From positions 181,133,411 to 181,197,410 of the forward strand of contig OY294068.1 of the NCBI GenBank assembly GCA_958510875.1: a DNA stretch of 64,000 bases. The letters run 5' to 3'. The stretch is from Endomychus coccineus (lineage: Eukaryota; Arthropoda; Insecta; Coleoptera; Endomychidae). This document shows, in pieces, positions 10,945-24,000 of the stretch; position 1 is the stretch's first letter, and each line of letters begins with the position of its first letter. The notes beneath the pieces were generated by a model. It was not told where the DNA came from and searched no databases. It saw nothing but the letters and a program-made list of their open reading frames with translations. The position numbers and the translations under genes are program-made.

Positions 10945-11525
10945 TAATTTGGAATCATGATCTTTGACCCCAAAAACCCCACATACCAATTCTGAAAAGA
11001 ATCGAACCATAATCACCTACTCGTCCGCCATTTTGAATTTTGACTTTAAAATCATGATGTCTAACCTCGTAAACCCCATATATCGATTTTGAATGAAATC
11101 GTATCATAATCACAAAACTCATATGCCATCTTGGATTTTTTGAGTTTTGACCACGGTCTGGGAACTATGTTTGACATGAGTATTACATGTCACCAAACTC
11201 GTAGTCTCTCGCTCAGCCACCAGTTAGCGCTGTATGTTGCCAGGATGTCAGGATTAGGCGCCATATCGTTCAAACACGGTCGTATACGTGCCAGAGAACA
11301 TTCCTCGACTCATGCGCCACCGTTTTGGTACTACGCAACAGATGACGCTTAGCGGACTCAGTTCTCACATAGGAAATAGCCTCGAGTTTCCAGACCTGTA
11401 TATACGACCGTGGTTTTGACTAAAAAATCAACTACAAAACCCCTTATACCAATTTTGAATAGAATATGATAAAACCACAGAGTGGATAAAACTCGTACGC
11501 CTTCATAGTCGCCATCTTGACTGGT
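10945..11525 (+). repeat. Degenerate tandem repeat of about 100 bases, split by a P-like element
   Basis: At least three diverged units each contain an 'aaaacccc-ta/tacc' block, a 'ttttgaa..gaat' block, an 'ataatcac' block, and 'ctcgt(a)cgcc..cCATcTTG'. The third unit is interrupted by family B copy 4. Removing that element together with one 8-base duplication (gttttgac) restores a continuous unit. No coding potential. Confidence 0.6.
11152..11412 (+). mobile_element. Family B P-like MITE, copy with perfect 8-base TSD
   Basis: Starts CACGGTCTGGGAAC (the left end has an internal deletion of the tcgtacatacagg part) and ends CCTGTATATACGACCGTG. The flanks are identical 8-mers: gttttgac at 11144-11151 and gttttgac at 11413-11420. 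The body, including CGCTCAGCCACCAG and CGCTTAGCGGACTCA, matches the subterminal parts of copies at 1722 and 43807. Only about 260 bases remain and the THAP exon is absent. Confidence 0.88.
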
Positions 11526-12058
11526 CACAGAACTGTTATCAAAGAGAAAAAGACTCTGTGACTTATACTTAAATACTTTATAGTTTTATGGTTTACTGAT
11601 TATTCGATGTTCGGTTAGATAAGATCACTGAGTTTCATCAAAAAGTTTTCCTATTTTCAGTGAATTTTTTATTCTAAATTGAAGAACAATATAAAGTAAT
11701 GGGGATAATTGTTTAAAATTTAAATTACGTTATCTACTAACCTGTAACCTGTGACATTTGTTTTTAAATATTTGATGTTGCAATTCGTGATAAATATGTA
11801 TCAATTATTCTTTGTCGCAACACCAATTTCAATCTGAACATGATCTGAACCTGTAACCTGAACTTCACTTTTGACAAGCCAACATATGACTATCTGACAT
11901 TCTATTCTGAGGACAAAGCAGAAGTAGAAAACAGAAAATGTTTGAAGTAGCATATTTAATGTCTTTGATTGTGTTTTGACTATCTTTCGCCAGAAATCAT
12001 ATTCTAGTCATGTGAAATATTTGTTAATTATTAGATAGAATAGTATTACAATTTAACA
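11526..12058 (+). other. Upstream region of the BLTP3 gene
   Basis: A+T-rich spacer between the degenerate tandem array and the BLTP3 start codon. It should contain that gene's promoter and 5' UTR, but I cannot identify a TATA box or a convincing initiator. Nothing else is visible. Confidence 0.4.
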
Positions 12059-15000
12059 ATGGTATCCATTATCAAGAACCAACTGTTGAAACATCTTTCA
12101 AGGTAATAGAAATGTTTATACTTATACTAACAAAATTACTTATTCAATTTTATTTTAGGTTTACTAAGAATCTGTCTGCAGATAAAATTAATCTCAGCAC
12201 TTTCAAAGGGGAAGGGGAGTTATCTAATTTAGAATTGAATGAAATCGTTCTTACAGATTTACTAGAATTACCCTCATTTTTAAAATTAACTAAAGCTTGG
12301 TGTAATAAAGTGACATTTAGAATTCCTTGGACTAAGTTGAAAAGTGTTCCAATACATTTGGTGAGTGAATAGCACATTTCTTATATCATGATTTTTACTT
12401 TTACTTAATACTATGTTCATCTTCAGTGCTTAGATGAAGTTAATATAACCGTTGAAACATGTGAAGAGTTGAGATCAATGTCTGCTCAAGGAGGATTAGC
12501 CTCGTATGCAGCTGCTCCAGGAAAATACAGTTTTATACATAAAGTTATTGATGGAATTACAGTCTCTGTAAATAATGTTAATATTATTTTTAATAGCCCA
12601 GCATTTACTGCTAGTGTTCAAGTGAGTACTCAACAACATTGCTTAAGTTAACTGCATTCCATATTATTTCATGAAAAATGTACATAATAATACTCTATTT
12701 ACCTTCCCTTCCATATTATTTTTCATGTACAATTTTAATATTCAATTATGATAAGAATGTTCAATGCATATATGTTTTTAGCATTCTGTTCAACCTTCAG
12801 CATTAGCATAGGTAATTGATAATACAAATTTCATGATTGTGGTATCTTGTAATAAGGTTGTTAACAATCATGTGGTAAATTAACAATTCATTTTAAAACA
12901 TGTGTTGATTTTAATTTGAATGGAGCTGTCCCTACTTTTTGATAATCCAGTTTTACAGATAAAATCAAGAAATTGTACTTTGTTAAATCACTTTATTTAA
13001 AAGAACATTGATTGCATTTAAAGTCATTTCAATTAAATAAAAGTAATACAAATTTTTCAAACCACTTATTGAAACCCAATACCGTTTTTCCTCAACTGGA
13101 AAACTAAATATTTTACATACAATTACGAAGCATAGAAAACTTATTCTAGTAGAATATACAGGCTGGTCCAGCTTATATCATCAGGATTTCACCAGCCAAT
13201 AGATTATCCAAAAATAAAGGAAATTTGTATAATGAACTATGGTCGAATTTTGTTTCCTTTTTGATGTACAGGGTGTTAAAGAAAATGAATTATTTTAAGT
13301 AATTTGTTATAAATTAATAATGAAATAAGGTAGCCTCCTAAAATTTCGCACATGTCTTTTTCCTTGTATTCTTCATTGAATAAGGGTTGTAATTATTTTA
13401 TTCACAACACAGAGGCGTGCGAACGAGTTTCCTCAAAAATACATTATTCAATAAAACGTACGCCACTGTTTTTTTTAGAACATCAACTGCAGAGACGATT
13501 TGCCATTCAATTTAGAACAATTTTTGTATCTTAAAATTTTTTGGTAACTCAACTCAAAACAAAAAAAACTTTAAAAAGCATTATCACTAATAAAGTTTTT
13601 TCGTATTACAGAAATTCTGCTTTTTTTTAAACGCGCTAATTTTTCTTTTCACGAATGTTTTATTTTTACTTACCAAAAAAATAAATAATATATAAACATA
13701 GTAGATAAACAAATCCAAACAACTACTTAAATTTTGAATTATGAAAATTGTGCAAGTAAGTTTAAATATTAAAAAGCCTTTTGGTTTTTCTAATCAAGAA
13801 TATGCTGACATACATTACGTTACGGATTTCGTGATGGAATCTCGGCTGCTGCAGCTCGATAATATCGCTTGCGATTTCAAAATAGACGACAGTCACAACA
13901 TAATGTATTTGCAAATGTGCACCGTCAATTTGTTATTCAACGATTGAAATTTACACCTAGAAATTCCAACCATCGTATCGCCAACGAGGTAATAAGAAAC
14001 AATCGCATCTTGCTTGAATTTGACAGAGATCCTGGAACAGAGAAGAGTTTCGAGAACTCTTAGAATTCCAAAAACCACTATTTTGCGAGTATTAAGAACA
14101 TGGCATAGACGACCTTTTCATCTACAACCAGTTCAGGGATTGCGAGAATCGCAGAATGAGATTTTGTCAATGGCTTTTCGACGCTGATCAAAATAATGAG
14201 AATTCCAATATTTTATGGACAGACGAGTCATATTTTACTTAAAAAGAAATAGTCAACTTCCACAATCAACATGTGTGGGCACATGAAAACTCTCACGAAA
14301 CCAGGCCAAATAATTTTCAAAACGAGTTTAGTATTAATGTTTGGATCGGGATTTACAGTGGCAATCTCTTTGGCCCTTACTTACTACCGGACCGCCTTAA
14401 TTCCCTAAACTTCTTAGAGCTTTCAGAGACAGAGAGTCTCAATATGTGGGATGAAATTCCTCTTGTTATGTGAAGGCAAGCTTGGTTCCAACTTGATGGA
14501 TGACCAGCTCTTTTTGGCCGAAATGTTCGTCAGTGGCTTGATATACATTTTGTGGAACGATGGATTGGTCGTGAGGGTTCCGTTGCTTGGCCTCCGCGAC
14601 CACTAGATTTAACTCCATTAGATTTTTATCCATGGAGTTATCTTAAAGATACCGTCTATGCGACCCCAGTGCCTACCCGGGAGGAAATACTCCTTAGAAT
14701 TCAGAATGCTTATGCAAATATTAATAATAATATTTTACTAAATTTAAACCATTCCATCAAAAGACGCTGTCGATTGTGCATCCAGCAAAATGGTTCCCAT
14801 TTCGAACAGTTCTTACATTACTTAATTTAATTGTGAATCTTGTCTAGTTGCTATTTGAAGTATGCTCAATATTGTTCTCCCTTTAAGCAAAATAAATTTA
14901 TTTTCAACTCGGTGGATAAGTTTTTTATTCACAAATTCAGTAAAATTGGTCACATGATTCTTTTTTAAGTTTTTTTTTGTTTTGAGTTGAGTTATCAGAT

Positions 15001-18000
15001 TGTAAGATACAAAAAAGGTTCTAAATTGAATGGCAAATCCTCTCCGCAGTTGATGTTCTAAAAAAAACAGTGGCGTACGTTTTATTGAATAATGTATTTT
15101 TGAGGAAACCCGTTCGCACGCCTCTGTGTTGTAAAGAAAATAATTACAACCACTATTCAATGAAAAATACAAAGAAAAAGATCTGTGCAAAATTTCAGGA
15201 GGCCACCTTTTTTCATTATTAATTTATAACAAATTATTTAAAATAATTCATTTTCTTTAACACCCTGTACATCAAAAAGGAAACAAAATTCGACCATAGT
15301 TTATCATACAAACTACCTTTAGTTTTCGATGAACTATTGGCTGGTGAAATCCTGATGATATAAACTGGACCACTCTGTATATGTTGATTGTTTTTAAAAT
15401 AAAGTTATCAAGTTCAATAATTAAATAAATTCAGTGACAGTTATCAAAATAAACTCAAATTTTATTGTTATAATGGAATATCGTAAATTAAAAGACAACT
15501 CAGTTCAATATGTGGTGAATTATTTCCTTTGTAGATATCCAGAATAATATTGCAATCAAAGTCAGTTAAGTGGGAGAGTAGTGATTTAAGACTGACTAGA
15601 CTGAAAGATCCTGGCAAAGGTCACTTGTTAATTTTCAAAGAATTAGAATGGCAAACAGTCAAGATAGAAGCCAAATCAACCAAAGATAAGAATTTAACAC
15701 CATTAAGACTCATAACCAATCAAGCAAGATGCAGAATAGTAATCAAGAAGAGGCTGTCAGGTAGGTTTCTTTCATTAATTGATTGTAAAATGAGACTAGG
15801 CTAATATTGTTCAATTGATTATCAAAATATTATGGTTGTCATTTTGTTCCTTGTAGATTGCTTCATTTTGGGTTCGAGGCTGGTCATAATTTTGGATGAT
15901 TTACTATGGGTTCTTACTGATTCTCAATTAAAGGCTGCATTGCACTTTGCGGATTCCCTAAGTGGACTTGTTGAAAAAGCTACCCAAATCACAAGGAAAA
16001 CCAAAGCTGCCAGAAAATTAGAAGTAAGTTATCTAAAACTAAATTCACATTAGAAAATTGAATTCAATATTCGTTAATAATATGGTTACAGGAGTTACCA
16101 GATTATCAGATACATTCATCCCAAGAAACTAAGAATAAAGATGTGCCATCTTCAAGACTATTCTCCCTAAATGATGTTATTGAAACTTCCTATCATTTTC
16201 TTTCAAATCAGATTGTTTTACATTTGTGCGATGATGCAGGAGGTGAGCAAAATAACAAATGTTTAATTGACTCATAAATAACCAGAATTCTTTCCAGCTG
16301 GTAGATCCAGTCATCCTAATTTGAAGGAAGGGGGAGCTTTACAAGTCAATGTTAAGAAATTCCAAATAGATTATTATCCATACCATTTAGCTAAAAGCAA
16401 CAGGAAGCATTGGCCAAAATACAATGAGGGTTCATTACCTCACACATTATGGCAAGAACAAGCATTGTCTTCATTCAAATCTCGCTTCATGGATCTCCTT
16501 AATAAGAATAAAGTACAACATACTCCACTTAGCAGATCACCAAAGGTAACTGTAGTAAATTCAAAATAACAAACTAAAAGCACATTCTGATTTCAACATA
16601 TGTATGAATAGGCCATTTCAATGTGGTCACTTATATTTTTCACAAGTAAATATCACAATGGCAGTGGCGCCTCGTTATTTATGAAAGAGGGTGGGTACAA
16701 GAAAAAACTTAGCTATTTTCCATTCTCCTATTTTTCATGCTGGAAAAAACGTCTATGACTTTGTTGTTAAAATCTGGGATGAACTTCTTTTCTATTGATG
16801 GGACGCCAATGCGTTCAATCGATCTTCTGACATCGTGCTTCTCAGAAAAGCTTTAATACGTTTGAGGGTGGAAAAACATCGTTCACATTCTGCTGTCGAT
16901 ATGAGCGTTGTACAAATAACTAGCAACCCGCGCGTTTTAAAAGTAAATCAAATATAGGTTGTAATTATATACAAAATGCAATAGTCAAGTATAAATGTAC
17001 AAATATTTACAATTTTCAGCTCTTAATATAAAATTGAAATTATGATTTGTATACAAAATTTGCAAAATTTCATTATACACAGGATTTTTAGTAGAAATTG
17101 AATTATCAGATGTGATGTATTGATCTTTCCCCGGCTCGATAAACATTTTCACTCCATCATTGATAATAGACACTTTCGACTTCACGCCTTCGAATTGAAT
17201 TCACACACTGTACACTATGAAGGCAAGACGTTTACTGGAGATACGCTGCTTTGTGCCCCCAACCCAAGGTATAAGCGCGTATGTAGTCAGCCGAATCATA
17301 CTCGAAATAGGTACACTTCAGAATGTACCCCGGAACATAGTTTTGAGGGTTAGCATTGCATGCGCCTGACGTGCGGAATAAAATAATGCACTGAATTACA
17401 TGCGTATTTCTTTCTGTGGTTGGGTGGACACGTGCACTTGTGCCCTGTAGTACCATCCGCCACTGCTCAATGTTCGCCCGTACATTGTAGAGGGCGGTCC
17501 GATATGTGTACAAATCGCCACTATTTCTCTCTACAATCGGCCAGATAGTTCGCGCACATAAAGAAGCGTGAAACAGAGGTAATAGCGTCGAGTATTTCGA
17601 CCGACCGCTCTCCTCAAAAACTCTGAAAAGGCTCAAGTTACGATTTTTAGTATTTATGTACGGAAATTTCGAACGTCACATCTAGTTTGTGTCAAAATTT
17701 CAAGTGCATTGCATTTACCGTTTGGCCGCTACACGAAAACATACCTTGTACCATATAACCCGATTCAAGAGAAGACTTCGTTCGCCACGCATACTCCCCG
17801 TCTTAACAAGAAGGACTAGTGTCATTTGCCAATGTGTTTAGTACGATTCTAGAGTTTCGGCGTTCCCTATTTACGAGTTCATTACAATTTGGCCTCTTCT
17901 TCCAGCAACCTGATTCTGCAAGTAACGGCGCATCGGAGTTCAGGAAACAGTCCGTTCCAATCCAGAAAGACGTAAAAAAGCGGGTCGAAGTTCAACTTGC

Positions 18001-21000
18001 CAAACTCATGACGTCATGTGTTATCATCCGAGTCGAAGATTTTATCGTGTACAAAGTCGCCACCACTGGAAAAAAGCAGCCGCTAAGAGAATTCGTTGCT
18101 GGTACGTAAACATTTTTTATATGTGACGGTACATTATTGATTCCCTTTCTTTTGTTAGCTCAACATAGGAAGAGAGATAAAAATAGTTCATCAGGTATAC
18201 ATTTATGAAATTTTAAGTAGATAGTTGGTTGTCTTGTATTATTGTGGTTGGAGGCTTTGAAGGTCAATATTATTTTTTATTTCTCGATGTTATTGTGATT
18301 TGTCATATTTCTGTTTACTGGATAATTAAATTTAATATTCCGTTAAGTGAAGTGATTTTACATGAATCAGTTCCAACAAACTCTGTTAATTGTTTACAAA
18401 ATCGTAATATTAGCTAGGTTAGCTATCTGCGGAAGTCTACAATTCAAAATTCTAATATTTGAGCAAGATTTTAACATGATTTTCATTTTAATTGATATTA
18501 TAGTCATGTTTATTTTTATATTTCCTACCGGACGGTTTGAACTCTTGAATAAATAACATTCTCAACTAGACTACATGAATCTTATCACTTTTTTTTGTAT
18601 GAAAAATTGATTTTATAATGTTATATGTTCGTGTTTCTAAAATGGTAAATGTTCATCTGAACATTTATTAACAGTTATTATCATAGGAAATAAAACAGTT
18701 CAAAAGGATTGTAATATACAGATGTTCTGCATGAGAACCGACTCAAAGTAGAGACGTGTAGGCGATTTAACCCAACTTACCCGTATACCAAGCTACACCC
18801 TTTAGGATAACCCTTCAAAGTAGGGCTTCAATATTCCTGTAACACATCAACTTACAAGAACCAAGTTTGTTACACTGTTTGGTTGCATTGAGGGCTTAAA
18901 ACATATACGAGGGCAAGGTGAACAGTCCCTGAAAAATGAAACAAGAAATGATTTATTTGGTCAAATCTTATTTTATTTCTCAACATAATCCCCTTGTAGC
19001 CCGATACCATTCGTCCGACTTTCTTCTAATTTTTCGATCCCTTTCAAATAATACGATTTCATCTCGGCAATCCTTCAGAATAGGCGTTTGTTTCAGCGAT
19101 GAGCTCATCGTTGGAGCAAAATCTGGAGAATATGGTGGATGACGAACTGACTCGTAGCGCAATTCATGCAATTTTGCTATTGCGACTGCGGACCTGTGCG
19201 CCGGTGCGTTGTCCTGGTGGAAGAACATTTTTTTCTTTCCCAAATGCGGCCGCTTTCGCAAAAAGTCCTTATCGCGCTGGAACATCGCCAAACACTCCTT
19301 TGAAGTTGTCACACGGTCCTGCTTGTTGTCAACAGAGCAAATGCGGCACCCATCTCCCCACCTGACATATCGCTTTCTCATATTCTAAAATTTCTGCAAA
19401 ATGTTCCGTACCCTTTCGGTTGAGATGCCAATAGCCTCAGCAATTTCTGGCGTTGAAACCTCAATTGGACGACCAGAACGTTCGGCGTGCTTTGTGGTCA
19501 TACCACCACAACGAAAATCAGTAAATCACTTGTAAGTCGTTCCAGTCGATGGTGAGGAGTCCCCATAATGTTTAACAAGCGATGCATTGGTTTGCGTAGT
19601 AATGTTTTTTCCATGTTTACAAAAATCTTCAAGGTTGCTTGCTTTCGATTAGTGTCCAAACAGAACTGAATGACATATCAGTATAAAAATTTCAACGCGT
19701 TCTAGTTAAAGATGGTACATCACAAATGTCATATGGTATTTTCGATTGTGGCGCCATCTGTTTTGTTTTTCAGGGACTTTTCAGCTTGCTCTGGAAGCTA
19801 GGTATATGGAAATCCAATCGACAAATGTGCTCTAACATCCTGATTAAGTTTGATGCAATATGGCGTACTAGATTTGACGTTTATCGTGTCGCTCCAGAAC
19901 ATGGAACAATGTTTACTGTAAAGGATCAATTAAACAGTACAATTTTAAGGGTGCACCCTCACATAAACTCCTTACTTCCCTTGACTTCCACTTGCCATCA
20001 ATCAATAGATTTAATGCACCCAAACAGTGTACCAAATTTGGTTTTTCTAAGTAAAAGTGTTGCAGAGCTATTGCTTTTTTTTCGAAATTGGAAAGCTCAC
20101 TTCAAAGACTCCTCAGGGGTTCAACTTGGTAAAGAGGTAAGTTGCGTTAAGTTGTGACGTACCTTGTTACTTTAATCCCGACCCGGGGGAAGCACAAGGA
20201 AGGAACATAAACAATAATCGCAAATAACGCGGTCCAAGCTGGCTATTCCCTTATTATAGCCTTGAAAACAAATAGTCATGCGGGTATTATTAAAAACGGC
20301 TATTCATGCACTAATTACTTATTGCCAAATTAATTCTCGTGCATGGAATACTCAAGCAGAGCAGTGAAAGCAGGTATTTGAGTTGTAGTAGTTCCTCCGT
20401 AATACCTCCACTACGCCGGCCTAATATCAGTAATCTCTTGGGAACTTTTTAATACTGAGATTCATTTATCCTGAACTTCTTTCTGGTTAGTACGCGCAGA
20501 TTCTCGGCAACGGTCTCACAGGTAATTGTACGACAGTGCCAGGCACTTATATACTACCCACATATAAATTTGACAATTATAACTTACTTTATACATTTTT
20601 TTTTTAGATTATACATTTTTCGAAGCTGTTAAAACAATTAATAAATTTGATATATTGAGGAGTGACAGCTTGAGTTAATTGAATTAACTTGTGTGCTATC
20701 ATTTCAATAATATTCATAGGTATACAACAATAATCGCGAACGAAAGAAGAAAAAAAAAAGAAGAGTAAAAAAAAAGAAAGGATAGATTATGCAATAATAA
20801 ATAAGATAGAAAAGAAGTTGATTCATTTTAAGTAAAACCACTAAGTAATTTGGATCAAGACGTAGGTTGAATAAATAAATAAATGCTGCTGTTGCAATTG
20901 ATTAATATTAATTTTTCAGGTTAAATTATGTATGAGCATGTTGTTATTGGTGATAATCCAATTGTGTAAAACTTTGTTAAATACTTCCGGGTTAACACAG

Positions 21001-24000
21001 CGTGTTGGAATTATAATTACCTCATCAGCATACCACTTTACTTCCGGGTAAACACACCGTGTACAGTGGATTTTACGACTCTCAAACATACATCCCCCTT
21101 TAGAGGCGGGTTAACACAGCGGGTGGACTCTGGCGGTGGACTATCTACGACACACCCTTATTTCCGGGTTAACGCAGTGTATATTGGTATGCCGTGATTC
21201 CCTTTGACTCTAATCATTCACACCCTCTGACACAATACAATTACTTAATAAATTCAATTTTACGATTATCGGTACAGAAAACAATTGATTTTATGGAACA
21301 TTATGGAAATCTGAACAGGATAAACTTATCAGGTATAATACAACAATTACAATTACTAATTGAACGATATTTGATATTACAAGGTTGTACCGCAAGGAAA
21401 ACAATGGAACTCAATGTACTTACTCAATTAGCAAAATTACCTAATACTTCAATGGTAACTGGCGGTACACTTACTTTTGGCGGCACAAATGGTTGTTTAC
21501 ACCCATTTCGGAAGACTCACTTTGGCGGTCTGTCTGGCGTATTCCTCAGAATGTCTAACTGACATTTAACTTGCAAGTCGTTCTTTTATACCAATCGAGG
21601 TGCTTGTCAAGTCACCAGCTTCAGCCGAGCCTTTTTTGCTCATTTCGCGCGAATGATGCGCCACCAGTTCCTTAAATCTGTGCCGTGGTTTTCATTATCT
21701 TACGTTGACATTAAATATGCACTTTTTTGAATGAAATACACGCGGTTTATGAATTGAAATGCATGCAAATCTGATCTATCGGATGTCTATACCCGGTACT
21801 ATCTAAATTCCTATACAACAATATAATTATTCAGAATTATGAATTCTATATACTAATATATGAACGAAATTTAAAATTTATGACCAATATACGTGTTTCC
21901 CATTAAATAATTATTAAATATTTTTGAGCTTCGTTACAAAGTCACCATATTTTGGGTTCCTATGTACGTCTCTGCTCTGTGTCGGTTATTATGCGGCACA
22001 TCCTGTATTTTAGTCAGTAGCATTTGAAATTGAATCATCCAAGAGAACATTTTAATAATGCGAATAATTTTACAACTTAATGCTCCAGTTAGAAGAGTAC
22101 TCTTTTATGGATATTAAATTTTTGTAAAAATTTATTATTCCACAATACTTTATGAATAATTCATTATTATCTCTAGGGGATCGTGACCATATGATGTTAC
22201 CCAAAGATGCAAGTATCATACATGCTGAATTCATATACTATTATTATCCAAATGACATACCATTTCCATGTAAGTTCTTGAAACTAAAAGCGGCATATTT
22301 TAATTTGCCAGTTTGTAAATTTTTCATTGACATGCTCGTTCTGTTACAGTACCTCCGCCCAAATTTTACGTTCAAGTCAATCCTGTTCTTGTCTCGTTTG
22401 ACGTAGATACATGTTTGTGGTTGAACTCCTTCGGATTGAATTTGTATCAATCTTTGATGGCTTCCAAAGCAGATATTACCGCGTCCAATTACACATACAT
22501 TGATGTTAAAGTAGAATCTATTTTACCTAGGGTAAGAAATGGTTGAAATGTATTAAAAAACCGTCTCTTCTGCTATAAATCTAAAGATTCGATTCGTTCC
22601 TTTCATTTTAGATAAACTTCGAGAGCAATCTAGAATATCCTGGTCAGAAAGATCGGCCGAAGACTTTGAGCTTTCAAGTGACCAGGGCCACTATCACGAA
22701 CGTACGAAGTTTAGAACAATCGTCGAGGGCCGATCTCGCAAAATGTGTCGATTCGTTCCATATGGGATCGTTGTTTTTCGGCTCGGATTTTCCCTCGCAA
22801 CCTAGCGATTTTTATGTAGTTACTCAAAAATTCCTCGATCATATATCAGCTTGTGATAATATTAGGGCTGTGCCTAGTGATTTAGATACGTCGACCATAG
22901 AAATATTGGTAAGATGGCATGTGTCGGTTAGGATTATTTGAATGTACCGTTGAATTTCAGGTGGGACAGTTCAGTAGAGAATTGTTATGGACTGAGGCGA
23001 AAGATGTTTGGTGCATAAACTTGGATCCAGTTTGGGGGGATTTCCTTGGGGCCAGAGCGGTGGGAATCAATAGACCAGTGCCATTTCTAGATACTGTACC
23101 TGTAACCATGTGGCTCCACAGTCACATGGATCCTAATTCAACTATTAAGGCTAGTACGACGGATCAAGTTACTCAAGTGAATGCGGACATACACGCTTTA
23201 GCGCACATATCCAATCTTGTTAGTGTTCAAATTAATCATTATCAGTATTTGTTCCTTTTACGATTGGCGGAAGATGTTGCAGAATTGGCCACCTTTTTGT
23301 CGATAGACTCTAATCGCATACAACAGGTAAGAATCTTATTATTTTATTGAATTAGAGTTTTTCGCTACTCCCTTTCAGATATTCGTAGGGTCCGGAACTA
23401 AGGCCAATATACTTCAGGTGTTGATTCTACACATCAAAACAATAATAAAGGCTCTTATAAACATCAATCAAAACAGGCGGAGCACTTAGATCGCTTCATT
23501 GGGTCCATTGTGCGTCCCTTGGTACAAGAATCGGTCCAGCAGGCCTAAGGCTGCTCCGAAGGCTAAGATTTTGCATGGACTGATATCTCTTATGGCTTCA
23601 AGCGTGTGTGCTGTCGAGGAGTTGTAGCCTAAGAAAAGCCAGTCCTGGAGATTCTTCTAGGATGTGAGGGGCATTTTCGTTTATTCAGATTACAGTGTCC
23701 TATGAGGAGGCCTGTCGCCAGTTTAAGCCTCTCCTGCTCATAGAGAGTAGGGTTTTAGAGAGTTTAGACGAAAACTCTCTAATGTGGAGCTTCGCCTGCC
23801 TCATGTCAGAGACACCACGCCAGACCACTGTCTATCCAGTAGCTCCTTGTGGGCGTGGAGCCCGGTGGTCGATGAGATTCCGATCATTGAAGGCCAGAGG
23901 CACTGATGGAACCCCGTTTGGCCAATTTATTGGCCACTTCGTTTCCCTTCACGCCAGATTGGCTGGTAGCCACACTAGCTGGAGTTTGTTACTTCTGGCT

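Noticed and set aside
17232..17636. 134-codon minus-strand frame
   Set aside because: It crosses the right end of a hAT remnant, shows no domain, and has no partner exon.
19726..20157. 143-codon open frame with a donor-like end in BLTP3 intron 8
   Set aside because: No recognised motif. It starts inside a mariner terminal region and does not fit the exon phases. Listed only as an unassigned segment.
20987..21185. CRISPR-like spaced repeats
   Set aside because: Only four diverged words in an insect-type intron; spacing and divergence do not fit a CRISPR array and the host is eukaryotic.
23375..23415. Possible BLTP3 exon (acceptor TTTCAG followed by an open IFVGSGTKANILQ frame)
   Set aside because: The family sequence passes directly from exon 12 (…IDSNRIQQ) to exon 13 (VESSGSLAIGALIP) in phase. 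This stretch adjoins retrotransposon DNA, so it is not needed.
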